DNA from: Flavobacteriaceae bacterium UBA5950
GTDB lineage: Bacteria > Bacteroidota > Bacteroidia > Flavobacteriales > Flavobacteriaceae
Length of the DNA stretch: 46,565 nt
NCBI GenBank assembly: GCA_002430545.1
Contig: DJCM01000002.1
Coordinates: 1-46,565 of the forward strand
Direction of reading: 5' to 3'
The position numbers and the translations under genes were made by a program. How positions within the stretch are numbered: position 1 is the stretch's first letter; each line of letters opens with the position of its first letter. Shown here piece after piece: positions 1 through 7,992 of the stretch. The notes beneath the pieces were generated by a model. That model ran no database searches. It saw only the letters and a list, made by a program, of their open reading frames with translations, and was not told the origin of the DNA.

Positions 1-405
1 CTGTCCAGCGATATAGGTAAAGGAAACAATCAGTGCACAAAACACAGCTACCGAGCGGGCAGTGTTGGAGTAATACCTATCCCCTATAAAATCAGGCACA
101 GTAAACTTGCCAAATTTTCTGAGGTATGGCGCTAATAGTAAGGCCAGTAGTACATAACCCCCTGTCCAGCCCATGAGGTACACTGACCCATCATAGCCAC
201 CAAAGGAGATGATCCCTGCCATGGAGATAAACGAGGCTGCCGACATCCAGTCGGCTGCAGTTGCCATACCATTGGCAATGGGGTTAACCCCTCCTCCTGC
301 AACATAAAACTCTTTCGTTGAGCCAGCACGCGACCAAATCGCAATACCGATATATAATGAAAAACTAAGACCAACTGCTATCCAAATCCAATATTGAAGT
401 TCCAT
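1..405 (-). CDS. Sodium:solute symporter, large subunit (SSS family), partial
   Basis: The gene reads leftward off the window edge, so only the first 135 residues are present (the family is usually about 550). They begin MELQYWIWIAVGLSFSLY and contain a first membrane helix (about residues 5-23), the SSS-type segment STKEFYVAGGGVNP and the helix TAADWMSAASFISMAG, which in this family helps form the sodium site. Two further hydrophobic stretches follow. It starts three bases after the DUF4212 gene stops. That pairing is typical of acetate/monocarboxylate-type Na+ symporters (ActP relatives), where the small protein is the accessory subunit. The real substrate cannot be read from this fragment. 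Confidence 0.9.
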   Translation of the reverse strand, partial: MELQYWIWIAVGLSFSLYIGIAIWSRAGSTKEFYVAGGGVNPIANGMATAADWMSAASFISMAGIISFGGYDGSVYLMGWTGGYVLLALLLAPYLRKFGKFTVPDFIGDRYYSNTARSVAVFCALIVSFTYIAGQ

Positions 406-408
406 AGT

Positions 409-645
409 TTATTTGTTTTGTGTTTGATCGAGTTTGTTCATCAGGTAGATATAGGTGAAAATTATGGCAACAAAGCCAAAAATAGATCCCTGTTGGGCAA
501 ACCAAAAGCCGAGTTTAAAACCACCAATTTGAATGGTGTTTAACTGCTCTACAAACAAAATCCCACAACCAAATGAGACGATAAACCATAGACTCAAAAG
601 AATGGTGATATAGCGAAGGTTTTTCTTCCAATAAGTGTTTTCCAT
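409..645 (-). CDS. DUF4212 protein, small subunit of sodium/substrate symporter
   Basis: This is a 78-residue membrane protein with two hydrophobic helices (about residues 12-32 and 47-68) and charged ends. The layout YWKKNLRYITILLSLWFIVS followed by FWFAQQGSIFGFVAIIFTYI matches the DUF4212 family, the small partner of SSS symporters. It lies 15 bases after the FucP-type transporter gene and 3 bases before the SSS gene, so all three are probably co-transcribed. Function is inferred from family and pairing. Confidence 0.88.
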   Translation of the reverse strand: MENTYWKKNLRYITILLSLWFIVSFGCGILFVEQLNTIQIGGFKLGFWFAQQGSIFGFVAIIFTYIYLMNKLDQTQNK

Positions 646-660
646 AGGTGTATTAGTGTA

Positions 661-1959
661 TTAGTTTCGTAAACGTTTGGCAGAAACTGCGAAAATAAAA
701 ATGATCAAATAACAATGGATGAGAATATAATAACTCTCTTGCGCAGAGGTAGCCAAAGCATCAGCAGAAGACACTCCTCCCTCAATCAAAGTTTCTTTTC
801 CATGATCAACCAATTGACCATACAGCGGTGGGATAATTGCACCCCCAGCGATAGCCATGATTAATAATGCAGATGCCGTTTTGGTGTGCCTACCCAAGCC
901 TTCAAGTGTGAGAGGCCATACAGCAGGCCAAACCAAAGCATTGGCGATACCTAAGGCAGCAACAAATAAAACAGATGTAAAGCCATCAGTCATTAGTATT
1001 AAAATACTAAAAACAATCCCCAAAAGAGCACTGATCTCTAGTGCCTTTTGTTGGCTGATAAATTTTGGAATCAACACCACCCCAAGTCCATAGGTCGCAA
1101 CCATTGCCATGAGGGTAAAGGAGGTAAAAAACTTGGCTTTTGAAGCTGAGATGCCCAAAGCAATCCCATAGGCAATGATGGAATCTCCAGCAATCACTTC
1201 AGCACCGACATAGACGAATAAGGTTAGCATTCCAAGCCATAAATGAGGGAATTGAAAAATTGTTTTTTGCGACTTCTCACTTGACTGTTCATTGTCATCC
1301 AAGGCTGCATCTACGTTTGGCAAAGGAGCCTTGCGCATCAGTAAGCCTAAGACAAATAGTACAATCGCCATGATGACATAAGGTGTATATACACTATCAG
1401 CCATTTGATCGAGCAATAAGGCTTTTTCACTCGCAGAAACACTGTCGAGTTGAGCGTTGACTTCATCGATCCCTTTGAGAAGAATGGCACCAAAAATGAG
1501 TGATCCCAAAGCACCAGCGACTTTGTTAGCAATGCCCATGATGGCAATGCGTTGAGCACCACTGTCGATGGGACCAAGAATCGTGATGTATGGGTTTGCA
1601 GCAGTTTGTAGAATCGTCATTCCAGTACCTTGAATAAAAATTCCAGTCAAAAACATCCAGTAGGTTCTTGCTTCGGCAGCTGGAATAAAAAGCAAAGCTC
1701 CTGCTGCCATGATAAAAAGTCCGATAGACATTCCTATTTTATATCCTACTTTATGCAATAGATATGAGGCAGGTAGTGCCATGACGACAAAAGAAATGTA
1801 GGATGCAGAAGCAACAAGATATGACTGCGCTTCAGTGAGTTCATTGATGGTCTTCATAAAGGGAATTAAAGCCCCATTGACCCAGGTTACAAAACCGAAA
1901 ATAAAAAAAAGGCCTGCGATTATGGCAATCGCAATTTTGTTGTTTGTGTTGGTATTCAT
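661..1959 (-). CDS. FucP/GluP-type sugar:proton symporter (MFS)
   Basis: A 432-residue major-facilitator protein with about 12 hydrophobic helices. The first helix (FFIFGFVTWVNGALIPFM) and the segment GTGMTILQTAANPYITILGP are hallmarks of the fucose/glucose/galactose permease (FucP/GluP) branch. It would import a hexose or 6-deoxyhexose with protons across the inner membrane. It is the first gene of a leftward set followed by the DUF4212/SSS symporter, which suggests a small carbon-uptake operon. The exact sugar is unknown because no catabolic genes are visible next to it. About 260 bases separate it from the plus-strand pseudogene to the right. Confidence 0.9.
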   Translation of the reverse strand: MNTNTNNKIAIAIIAGLFFIFGFVTWVNGALIPFMKTINELTEAQSYLVASASYISFVVMALPASYLLHKVGYKIGMSIGLFIMAAGALLFIPAAEARTYWMFLTGIFIQGTGMTILQTAANPYITILGPIDSGAQRIAIMGIANKVAGALGSLIFGAILLKGIDEVNAQLDSVSASEKALLLDQMADSVYTPYVIMAIVLFVLGLLMRKAPLPNVDAALDDNEQSSEKSQKTIFQFPHLWLGMLTLFVYVGAEVIAGDSIIAYGIALGISASKAKFFTSFTLMAMVATYGLGVVLIPKFISQQKALEISALLGIVFSILILMTDGFTSVLFVAALGIANALVWPAVWPLTLEGLGRHTKTASALLIMAIAGGAIIPPLYGQLVDHGKETLIEGGVSSADALATSAQESYYILIHCYLIIFIFAVSAKRLRN

Positions 1960-2222
1960 CGGTTATTAAATTCACTTTGACAAATTACTTATTTATTTAA
2001 TTCTTTTTGCAGTTTATTGCTGTTTTTTCGATTATTAAGACTTCATTATGAAAATAATTATAGAAATATAACAGTGTCTATATTCTGAAAAAATAGAATT
2101 AAAAACTATGGCTCAATGACATTCTGATTTGCAAAATATGTCTATATTTAAATCTTTGAGTGTTAATGTCAAAAAGGTTTCAACAACAAAAACACAAGCA
2201 TTAAAACTAAACAATATCCAAA

Positions 2223-2748
2223 ATGAAAAGAGTCCATTTCTTACAAAACATGTCATTAGCATTGTTTGGAGTTTCAACACTTGGATTTGCAAACAAAAGC
2301 ATGGAATGATTTTACTGAAACTGTTGCTGCATTTACTGAAGTTAGTATTGCACTTTTTGATGCCTTTATTAGCTGCTGGGATGAAAAGTGGAATACCTTG
2401 GTTGTAAGACCTGAGACTCTCATCAATAAATACTATGATAAAGATTGGTTGCCAGTACTCCAAACGCCGCCTTTTCCCGAATACAAAAGTGGTCATTCTG
2501 TTATCTCTGCAGCATTTGCTGAAGTGTTGTCAAAGCGCTACGGCAAGTCGATTTCATTTTTAGATACCACTGAACTTCCCTATGGCCTGCCAGCGAGGTA
2601 TTTTGAATCCTTTCAACAAGCGGCTGATGAAGCTGCAATCTCGAGACTTTATGGAGGAATTCACTACCGCATGGCTATTGACGAAGGGGTGATTCAGGGT
2701 AGTGAAATTGGGAAGTTCATCAATCAAAAAATTGTAACACAGAAATGA
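2223..2748 (+). pseudogene. Vanadium haloperoxidase / PAP2-type phosphatase, internally deleted remnant
   Basis: A reading frame from ATG at 2223 encodes a signal-peptide-like start (MKRVHFLQNMSLALFGVSTL) and hits TGA after 28 codons. From about 2266 a different frame encodes about 155 residues that look like the C-terminal third of vanadium-dependent haloperoxidase/acid phosphatases: TPPFPEYKSGHSVISAAFAE (PAP2 motif with the SGH triad) and AISRLYGGIHYRMAIDEG (third PAP2 motif, catalytic His). These enzymes are normally about 400-450 residues. The middle is missing and the two ends are out of frame, so this is best read as an internal deletion plus frame loss. The downstream piece could still be translated from TTG at 2266 but would lack half of the active site. 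Confidence 0.8.
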
Positions 2749-2838
2749 TGGGTTATTTCTGAAAATCAATCTTAAAAAATACAACGCAAAAGCTGATCTA
2801 GTAATTGAATAAAAAGCCAATTCTTTGGACAAAATGAA

Positions 2839-2846
2839 TATATTTG
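2839..2846 (+). promoter_or_regulatory. Putative -7 promoter element for the aquaporin gene
   Basis: TATATTTG matches the Bacteroidota -7 consensus TAnnTTTG and lies 53 bases before the aquaporin start. No TTG at the usual distance is seen upstream, so support is partial. Confidence 0.35.
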
Positions 2847-2899
2847 CTGATGAATGAGATTTTTTTTCATAAGTCAAGTAAACAAAATAAAAATTAAAA

Positions 2900-3646
2900 A
2901 TGTCACCCTTTTTAGCTGAGTTTATTGGCACTGCTGTTTTACTTTTTTTGGGTATTGGTGTTGTTGCAAATGTTTCTTTGAATAAAACAAAAGCTTTTGG
3001 GTCAAGCCCAACTGGGAAATGGATTTTGATTACCACTGCTTGGGGATTCGCTGTGTTTTTTGGCGTAATTATTTCTGGAACCTACAGTGGTGCACACCTA
3101 AACCCTGCTGTTACGGTTGGATTCGCAATTGCTGATAAATTTGCATGGTCAAATGTACCTGAGTACATACTTGCACAACTTCTTGGTGCCATGTTGGGTG
3201 CTGCGATTGCATATCTATTTTATAGCGATCACATCCGATCAACAACTGATGAAAATACCATCAGAGGGTGCTTTTCCACTGAACCAGCCATAAGGAACTA
3301 TGCGAACAATTTTTTTAGCGAATGTGCTGGTACGTTTATGCTTGTGTTCTTGATTTTTTTTATTGCAAGCCCTATCCTGACTATCGATGGATTAGACGAT
3401 ATTCAGTATGGAATAGGGTCGATGGATGCCTTTCCTGTAGGTGTTCTTGTTTGGCTTATTGGAATGACACTTGGCGGCACAACTAGTTATGCGATTAATC
3501 CTGCTCGTGATTTGGGTCCACGTATTGTATATGCATTATTTCGAGGAAAAAAAGCAAATCCTGATTGGTACTACTCATGGATACCCGTTTTAGGCCCACT
3601 TGCAGGTGGTCTTTTGGCTGGACTTGCCTACTCATTTTTATTTTGA
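2900..3646 (+). CDS. Aquaglyceroporin (MIP family, GlpF-like channel)
   Basis: A 248-residue membrane channel with six helices and the two half-helix NPA motifs: HLNPAVT (Asn68) and INPARDLGPR (Asn200). The Asp directly after the second NPAR (Asp204) is the mark of glycerol facilitators rather than water-only aquaporins. It would let glycerol and other small neutral solutes cross the inner membrane. No glycerol kinase or regulator lies next to it, and it stands alone on the plus strand, ending tail-to-tail with the NifU-like gene. Length is close to the usual 240-280 residues and nothing appears missing. Confidence 0.93.
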   Translation: MSPFLAEFIGTAVLLFLGIGVVANVSLNKTKAFGSSPTGKWILITTAWGFAVFFGVIISGTYSGAHLNPAVTVGFAIADKFAWSNVPEYILAQLLGAMLGAAIAYLFYSDHIRSTTDENTIRGCFSTEPAIRNYANNFFSECAGTFMLVFLIFFIASPILTIDGLDDIQYGIGSMDAFPVGVLVWLIGMTLGGTTSYAINPARDLGPRIVYALFRGKKANPDWYYSWIPVLGPLAGGLLAGLAYSFLF

Positions 3647-3704
3647 TAAAGCCGAAAATCGAGAATGTTAGGAGTGAAAAATTTGATCTACTAAGACAGT
3701 AAAA

Positions 3705-3935
3705 TCAATTCACTTTAACTACCTTTTTGATCTGTGGAGCATATTTCTTTATGGTTGTCTCAACACCCAACTGCAAGGTCATTTGATTAACACTACAGGA
3801 AATGCAATTTCCCTCTAGTTCAACAATAACAGTATCACCTTCAATGGCAACCAACGATATATTTCCGCCATCGTTGACCAAAAAAGGACGAATTTCTTCT
3901 AATGCTTGTTCTACTTGTTCTTTTACTTCTACCAT
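3705..3935 (-). CDS. NifU-like C-terminal-domain protein (Fe-S carrier)
   Basis: A 76-residue protein consisting only of the NifU C-terminal domain. It has the pattern VNDGGNISLVAIEGDTVIVEL and two cysteines in CISC (44 and 47) that in this family bind a transient iron-sulfur cluster for delivery to apoproteins. I chose ATG at 3935 over the TTG two codons upstream because family members start at this point (MVEVKEQVEQAL). It follows the Mrp gene by 10 bases. Mrp is another Fe-S carrier ATPase, so the two probably act together in cluster assembly in the cytoplasm. Confidence 0.9.
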   Translation of the reverse strand: MVEVKEQVEQALEEIRPFLVNDGGNISLVAIEGDTVIVELEGNCISCSVNQMTLQLGVETTIKKYAPQIKKVVKVN

Positions 3936-3945
3936 AATCAAAATT

Positions 3946-5070
3946 TTAGGAAACTGCCGAACAACCAGCCATGGTGGTGATCTTTACAATTTCTGTTGGG
4001 GGTAATTCTTTGTTGCGCTGCACAAGTTGCGTAATCAGTGATTGTGTGATACTTGTGAATGCATTTTCGATCGCTCCACCTTGCAGTACAGCTGGCCTAC
4101 CAACATCTCCTGCTTCCCGAAGACCTTGCACCAAGGGCAAGTCACCAAGAAATGGCACATCTATATCCTCTGCCAAGTACTTTGCACCATCTTTTCCGAA
4201 AATATAATATTTGTTTTCAGGGAGTTCCTCTGGAGTGAAATAGGACATATTCTCCACTATGCCTAAAACAGGTACCTGTATTGAATCTTGTTGAAACATA
4301 GCTACTCCTTTTTTGGCGTCAGCAAGTGCAACGGCCTGAGGTGTACTCACCACAACAGCACCAGTGACTGGAAGGGCTTGCAAAATACTGAGGTGAATAT
4401 CTCCTGTTCCCGGAGGCAAATCGATCAATAAAAAGTCTAGCGCACCCCAATCTGCATCGAAAATCATTTGATTCAGTGCCTTGGATGCCATTGGTCCTCG
4501 CCAAATGACAGCCTGATCAGGCTTTGTGAAAAAGCCAATCGATAACAGTTGAACACCATAGTTTTCAATTGGTTTCATTTTTGACTTGCCATCAACCTGC
4601 ACAGACAGTGGGCGTTCAAAAGCAACATCAAACATCAATGGCATGGATGGCCCATATATATCTGCATCGAGAACACCAACCTTAAAACCCATGTTGGAAA
4701 GAGTAACTGCAAGATTGGCTGTTACTGTAGATTTACCAACGCCTCCTTTTCCTGAGGCAATCGCAATGATATTTTGAACCCCTTTCAGTGGCTTTCCTTT
4801 GATGAGGTTTGGCTTTTCATCAGTATTGTTCTTATGTGTAACTTTGACTTTACACGTATAGTCGTCACTTAATTTTTCCTTCAAAGCAGCCTCGACATGC
4901 GCTTCTATCTTTTTTCTAGATTGCAAACTCGGACTATGCATCAATAGATCGATAAGGACTCCCTTTCCCATGATCTGAACATTTGACAATGCACCAGCAT
5001 CTCCTATGCTTTGGGAAGAACCCAGCAGTGGAATGTCTTTGACAATAGACGCAATGTCAGTTTTTTTCAA
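3946..5070 (-). CDS. Mrp/NBP35-family Fe-S cluster carrier ATPase
   Basis: 374 residues. An N-terminal MIP18-like domain (about 1-80) is followed by a deviant Walker A P-loop ATPase (SGKGGVGKST at about 106-115) and Walker B (FLLIDLPPGTGD). It is related to Mrp/ApbC proteins that load [4Fe-4S] clusters. The usual CxxC of many Mrp proteins is absent at the expected place (ENMSYFTPEELPENKYY), as far as I recall a common state in Bacteroidota. The start is TTG at 5070: an in-frame TAG lies upstream with no ATG between, and the N-terminus aligns with family members. First gene of a pair with the NifU-like protein. Confidence 0.9.
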   Translation of the reverse strand: MKKTDIASIVKDIPLLGSSQSIGDAGALSNVQIMGKGVLIDLLMHSPSLQSRKKIEAHVEAALKEKLSDDYTCKVKVTHKNNTDEKPNLIKGKPLKGVQNIIAIASGKGGVGKSTVTANLAVTLSNMGFKVGVLDADIYGPSMPLMFDVAFERPLSVQVDGKSKMKPIENYGVQLLSIGFFTKPDQAVIWRGPMASKALNQMIFDADWGALDFLLIDLPPGTGDIHLSILQALPVTGAVVVSTPQAVALADAKKGVAMFQQDSIQVPVLGIVENMSYFTPEELPENKYYIFGKDGAKYLAEDIDVPFLGDLPLVQGLREAGDVGRPAVLQGGAIENAFTSITQSLITQLVQRNKELPPTEIVKITTMAGCSAVS

Positions 5071-5099
5071 ATTTGCTTTTTTAAAATGATTCTAAATTA

Positions 5100-5107
5100 C
5101 AAATATA
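5100..5107 (-). promoter_or_regulatory. Putative -7 promoter element for mrp
   Basis: On the minus strand TATATTTG fits TAnnTTTG and lies 29 bases before the TTG start of mrp. It sits in the short gap behind the alkyltransferase-like gene. No good TTG at the usual distance was found. Confidence 0.4.
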
Positions 5108-5123
5108 GCACAAAGCCAGCAAC

Positions 5124-5462
5124 TTACATAGGGTTAACTGGATCCCAAAGCACTTTTTTGAAGTCGATGATTTGGTCGTTTTCGATTTGATGACCCTCAT
5201 TTTCCAACAACTGCTGCATTACCCTAGATCCCCCAAAATGGTGTTTCCCAGTGAGCAACCCATTTCGATTGACAACACGATGCGCAGGTACATCTGGTTT
5301 TATATGCGCAGCGTTCATGGCCCAACCCACCATTCGTGCCGATCGACGCATGCCCAAACAAGCTGCAATTGCACCATAGCTTGTAACACGACCCTCCGGT
5401 ATTTGACGAACAATAGCATAAACACGGTTAAAGAAATCGGACTCATTTGACTTGTCACTCAT
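5124..5462 (-). CDS. Alkyltransferase-like protein (ATL, MGMT fold without catalytic Cys)
   Basis: 112 residues covering the C-terminal DNA-binding domain of O6-alkylguanine-DNA methyltransferase, including the winged-helix segment IPEGRVTSYGAIAACLGMR. The active-site PCHRV of true methyltransferases reads PAHRVV here (Ala60), so it cannot accept an alkyl group. This defines the ATL family, which flips and binds O6-alkylguanine and hands the lesion to nucleotide excision repair. The start overlaps the end of trmB by 8 bases, consistent with translational coupling. Confidence 0.9.
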   Translation of the reverse strand: MSDKSNESDFFNRVYAIVRQIPEGRVTSYGAIAACLGMRRSARMVGWAMNAAHIKPDVPAHRVVNRNGLLTGKHHFGGSRVMQQLLENEGHQIENDQIIDFKKVLWDPVNPM

Positions 5463-6126
5463 AACTAAATCTTAAGTAGGTTACTGGGATTTTTTGAGCC
5501 AAATACTTTTGCTCATAAAAGGTTTGAATAGAAATCACATCTGTTGGTGCATGAACATATTTATATACATCATGATGTGCCGTTTGAGGTTCAATTCCCA
5601 TGCCGTCTAAAACACCAAGGGTATATCCATGTAGAAAAGAACTGTCAGTTTTTAGGTGTACAACTCCTTTTGGCTTGAGAACTCGCTCGTACTTCTGCAA
5701 AAATTCGGGGTTGGTCAACCTGTGTTTTGTGCGCTTGAACTTTAGTTGAGGATCTGGAAAAGTCAGCCAAATTTCGGAAACTTCACCTGCTGCAAATACA
5801 TGTTCAATCAGCTCGATTTGTGTTCGAATAAATGCAACATTAGTGAGTTGTTGTTCATAAGCTGTTTTTGCTCCTCTCCAAAAACGTGCACCCTTGATGT
5901 CGATTCCAATGTAGTTGCATTCAGGATTTTGCTGTGCCAATGCCACTGTATATTCTCCCTTGCCACAGCCCAACTCAAGGATGATGGGGTTATTGTTTTC
6001 AAAATAAGTATCCCAGTTCGCTTTATAACCAAACGATTCATTGACCAGTGACTCCCTATTTGGCTGAATCACATTGGGTAAAGTTTCATTTTCTTGAAAA
6101 CGCTTTAGCTTATTCTTACTGCCCAT
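5455..6126 (-). CDS. trmB: tRNA (guanine-N7-)-methyltransferase TrmB
   Basis: 223 residues with a Rossmann methyltransferase fold. The SAM-binding motif is ILELGCGKGEYT (about 48-59), followed by the acidic GIDIKGARFWRGA and the TrmB signature WLTFPDPQLKFKRTKHRL. The enzyme makes m7G46 in tRNA variable loops. Length is normal. It starts 6 bases after the histidine kinase gene and overlaps the ATL gene by 8 bases, so the order phoB-like, phoR-like, trmB, atl forms one leftward transcription unit. Confidence 0.94.
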   Translation of the reverse strand: MGSKNKLKRFQENETLPNVIQPNRESLVNESFGYKANWDTYFENNNPIILELGCGKGEYTVALAQQNPECNYIGIDIKGARFWRGAKTAYEQQLTNVAFIRTQIELIEHVFAAGEVSEIWLTFPDPQLKFKRTKHRLTNPEFLQKYERVLKPKGVVHLKTDSSFLHGYTLGVLDGMGIEPQTAHHDVYKYVHAPTDVISIQTFYEQKYLAQKIPVTYLRFSYE

Positions 6127-6132
6127 TGACTT

Positions 6133-7203
6133 CTATGTTTGGTCAACCGAATAGGTTGCCTTGTCTAAGGTAAAAGAAAATTGAGAACCAATATCAACTT
6201 TACTTTCAACAAACATTTCTTGCTGATGAGCTTCGACGATGTGTTTCACGATCGAAAGCCCCAAGCCAGAGCCCCCATCTTTACGGCTTCCACTTTTGTC
6301 AACGCGATAAAAACGCTCGAACAAACGTGGCAGATGCTCTTCTGCAATTCCCTCGCCATTGTCTGCAATATGAACTGTGATTGTGTGTTCATCAACGTCT
6401 TCAAAACGAACTTCTGTTGTCCCTTTTTCCTTTCCGTATTTAATCGAATTTACAATCAGATTTGTCACAACTTGCTGAATTCTTTCCTCATCTGCATGAA
6501 CTTCAATCGGGAACAAATAATCTTTGTCAAATTCTAAAGATATATTGGCTTTGGCCGCTCGAATTTCTAGCAATTCAAATATATTTCTAACGTGCTCCAC
6601 AATATCAAAATTTGACATCACCAGTGCTTGATTTTGTGTCTCAAGTTGTGTCAGCAAATCCAGATCTTTTACAATATAAAGCAGTCTATTGACCCCTTTG
6701 CTTGCTCGAGTAATATATTTTTTATTGACTTTTTCATCATACAAAGCACCATCTGATAAGGTTGATAAATAACCTTGAACTGTAAACAAGGGGGTTTTAA
6801 GTTCATGCGCCACATTGCCTAAAAACTCTTTTCTAAAGGCATCTTGACTTTTTAAAGTAGTGATTTCTAATTTTCGCTTGGAAACAATTTCTTTAACCCT
6901 ATTCTCCAACTCCTTCAAATCAATGACTTCATTGGCTTGATAGAGGACTTCATTTTCCGCAGAAAAATCTTTGAAGAGTTCTTTGAGGTGGGCGTCCAAA
7001 AGTTTATTGATTTGTCTGTTGAGCCAGATATAAAGAGCGAACGAAAAAATAACTCCTAATCCGATTGAAAGGGTTAAGATATTGGGTGAAAATGGGTCTT
7101 GATTAAAAAGTAAATAACTCGAAACAGAAACTGCGATTACAACAATCAATAGGCAGGCAGTTGAGAATGCAATGGCAAGTGATTTTCGTTTCTTTGATAG
7201 CAC
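6133..7203 (-). CDS. Sensor histidine kinase, PhoR-like
   Basis: 356 residues. Two membrane helices (about 10-32 and 41-60) are separated by only about ten residues, so there is almost no periplasmic sensor. A linker of about 60 residues follows, then the H box HELKTPLFTVQGY with phospho-acceptor His133, the N box QQVVTNLIVNSIKYG (Asn252), the G1 box DNGEG (281-285), the F box ERFYR and the G2 box GSGLGLS. All catalytic boxes are intact. It lies 10 bases downstream of its response regulator. The layout fits the Bacteroidota PhoR-type kinase that may respond to phosphate or envelope state; the signal is not evident from sequence. Confidence 0.93.
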   Translation of the reverse strand: MLSKKRKSLAIAFSTACLLIVVIAVSVSSYLLFNQDPFSPNILTLSIGLGVIFSFALYIWLNRQINKLLDAHLKELFKDFSAENEVLYQANEVIDLKELENRVKEIVSKRKLEITTLKSQDAFRKEFLGNVAHELKTPLFTVQGYLSTLSDGALYDEKVNKKYITRASKGVNRLLYIVKDLDLLTQLETQNQALVMSNFDIVEHVRNIFELLEIRAAKANISLEFDKDYLFPIEVHADEERIQQVVTNLIVNSIKYGKEKGTTEVRFEDVDEHTITVHIADNGEGIAEEHLPRLFERFYRVDKSGSRKDGGSGLGLSIVKHIVEAHQQEMFVESKVDIGSQFSFTLDKATYSVDQT

Positions 7204-7213
7204 AGGAGTTCAT

Positions 7214-7900
7214 TTAGATGACGTATTTGTATCCAACACCTTTCACTGTTTTGAAGTGGCGATTGCCAATTTTTTCTCTGAGTTTACGAATGTGTACGTC
7301 AATTGTACGTCCACCAACGATGACCTCGTTTCCCCAAACACGATCGAGAATTACTTCACGCTCAAAAACTTTGCTGGGCTTACTCGCCAAAAGCGAAAGG
7401 AGCTCAAATTCTTTTCTAGGAAGAATTTTTTCATCACCCTCATATGTGATTTTATATTCTTCACGATTGACAACAAGGCTACCGGCTTCAATTATTTTTC
7501 TGCTTTCTTTCCCATCACTAACTCGACGCAAAAGTGATTTAACCTTACTGATGAGGACTTTAATTTTCACTGGTTTTGTGATGTAGTCATCAGCACCAGC
7601 TTCCAAGCCTGCAACCTGTGTATAGTCCTCACTGCGAGCAGTCAGAAAAACAATGATTAACTTTTCTCCCAATTTGGGTATTTTTCGCAAGTTCTCACAT
7701 GCCTCGATCCCATCCATGACGGGCATCATGACGTCAAGTAAAATTAAGTGTGGAGACTTGCTTTTAGCTTTTTCAATAGCCTCTTCTCCATTGGTAGCAG
7801 TGTAGACTTTATAACCCTCATTAGATAAATTATAACTCATGAACTCTAAGATGTCTGGTTCATCATCAACGAGTAAAATCTTAATCTTTTTTTTATCCAT
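7214..7900 (-). CDS. OmpR/PhoB-family response regulator
   Basis: 228 residues. The N-terminal receiver has the acidic pocket VDDEP, the phospho-acceptor Asp56 in LLDVMMPVMDG, a switch Thr at 87 and Lys109 in ITKP. A C-terminal winged-helix domain includes ILPRKEFELLSLLASKPSKV and the recognition region GGRTIDVHIRKLREKIG. It is complete and typical of PhoB-like transcription factors. It is the first gene of the unit with its kinase, with a well-formed Bacteroidota promoter directly upstream. Confidence 0.95.
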   Translation of the reverse strand: MDKKKIKILLVDDEPDILEFMSYNLSNEGYKVYTATNGEEAIEKAKSKSPHLILLDVMMPVMDGIEACENLRKIPKLGEKLIIVFLTARSEDYTQVAGLEAGADDYITKPVKIKVLISKVKSLLRRVSDGKESRKIIEAGSLVVNREEYKITYEGDEKILPRKEFELLSLLASKPSKVFEREVILDRVWGNEVIVGGRTIDVHIRKLREKIGNRHFKTVKGVGYKYVI

Positions 7901-7914
7901 TATACTTCAAAACC

Positions 7915-7943
7915 CAAATGTATAAAATTTATAGCTCAATCAA
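7915..7943 (-). promoter_or_regulatory. Promoter of the two-component operon (TTG-N18-TACATTTG)
   Basis: On the minus strand TTG (7943-7941) is followed by 18 bases and then TACATTTG (7922-7915), matching the Bacteroidota primary sigma consensus TTG-N18-21-TAnnTTTG. Transcription would start about 7908, a few bases before the ATG at 7900. Confidence 0.6.
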
Positions 7944-7974
7944 CTGCTCAAACATTAGCATAACGTTAAAAATG

Positions 7975-7982
7975 TAAATTTG
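7975..7982 (+). promoter_or_regulatory. Putative -7 element for the acyl-protein synthetase gene
   Basis: TAAATTTG fits TAnnTTTG and ends 10 bases before the ATG at 7993, implying a very short leader. It is arranged back-to-back with the response-regulator promoter in the 92-base divergent gap. No clear TTG upstream. Confidence 0.4.
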
Positions 7983-7992
7983 ATGTCGATTT

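Noticed and set aside
2113..2496. Minus-strand frame of 127 residues over the haloperoxidase remnant
   Set aside because: It has low-complexity, Phe/Cys-rich content with no recognisable domain and overlaps the better explained plus-strand remnant.
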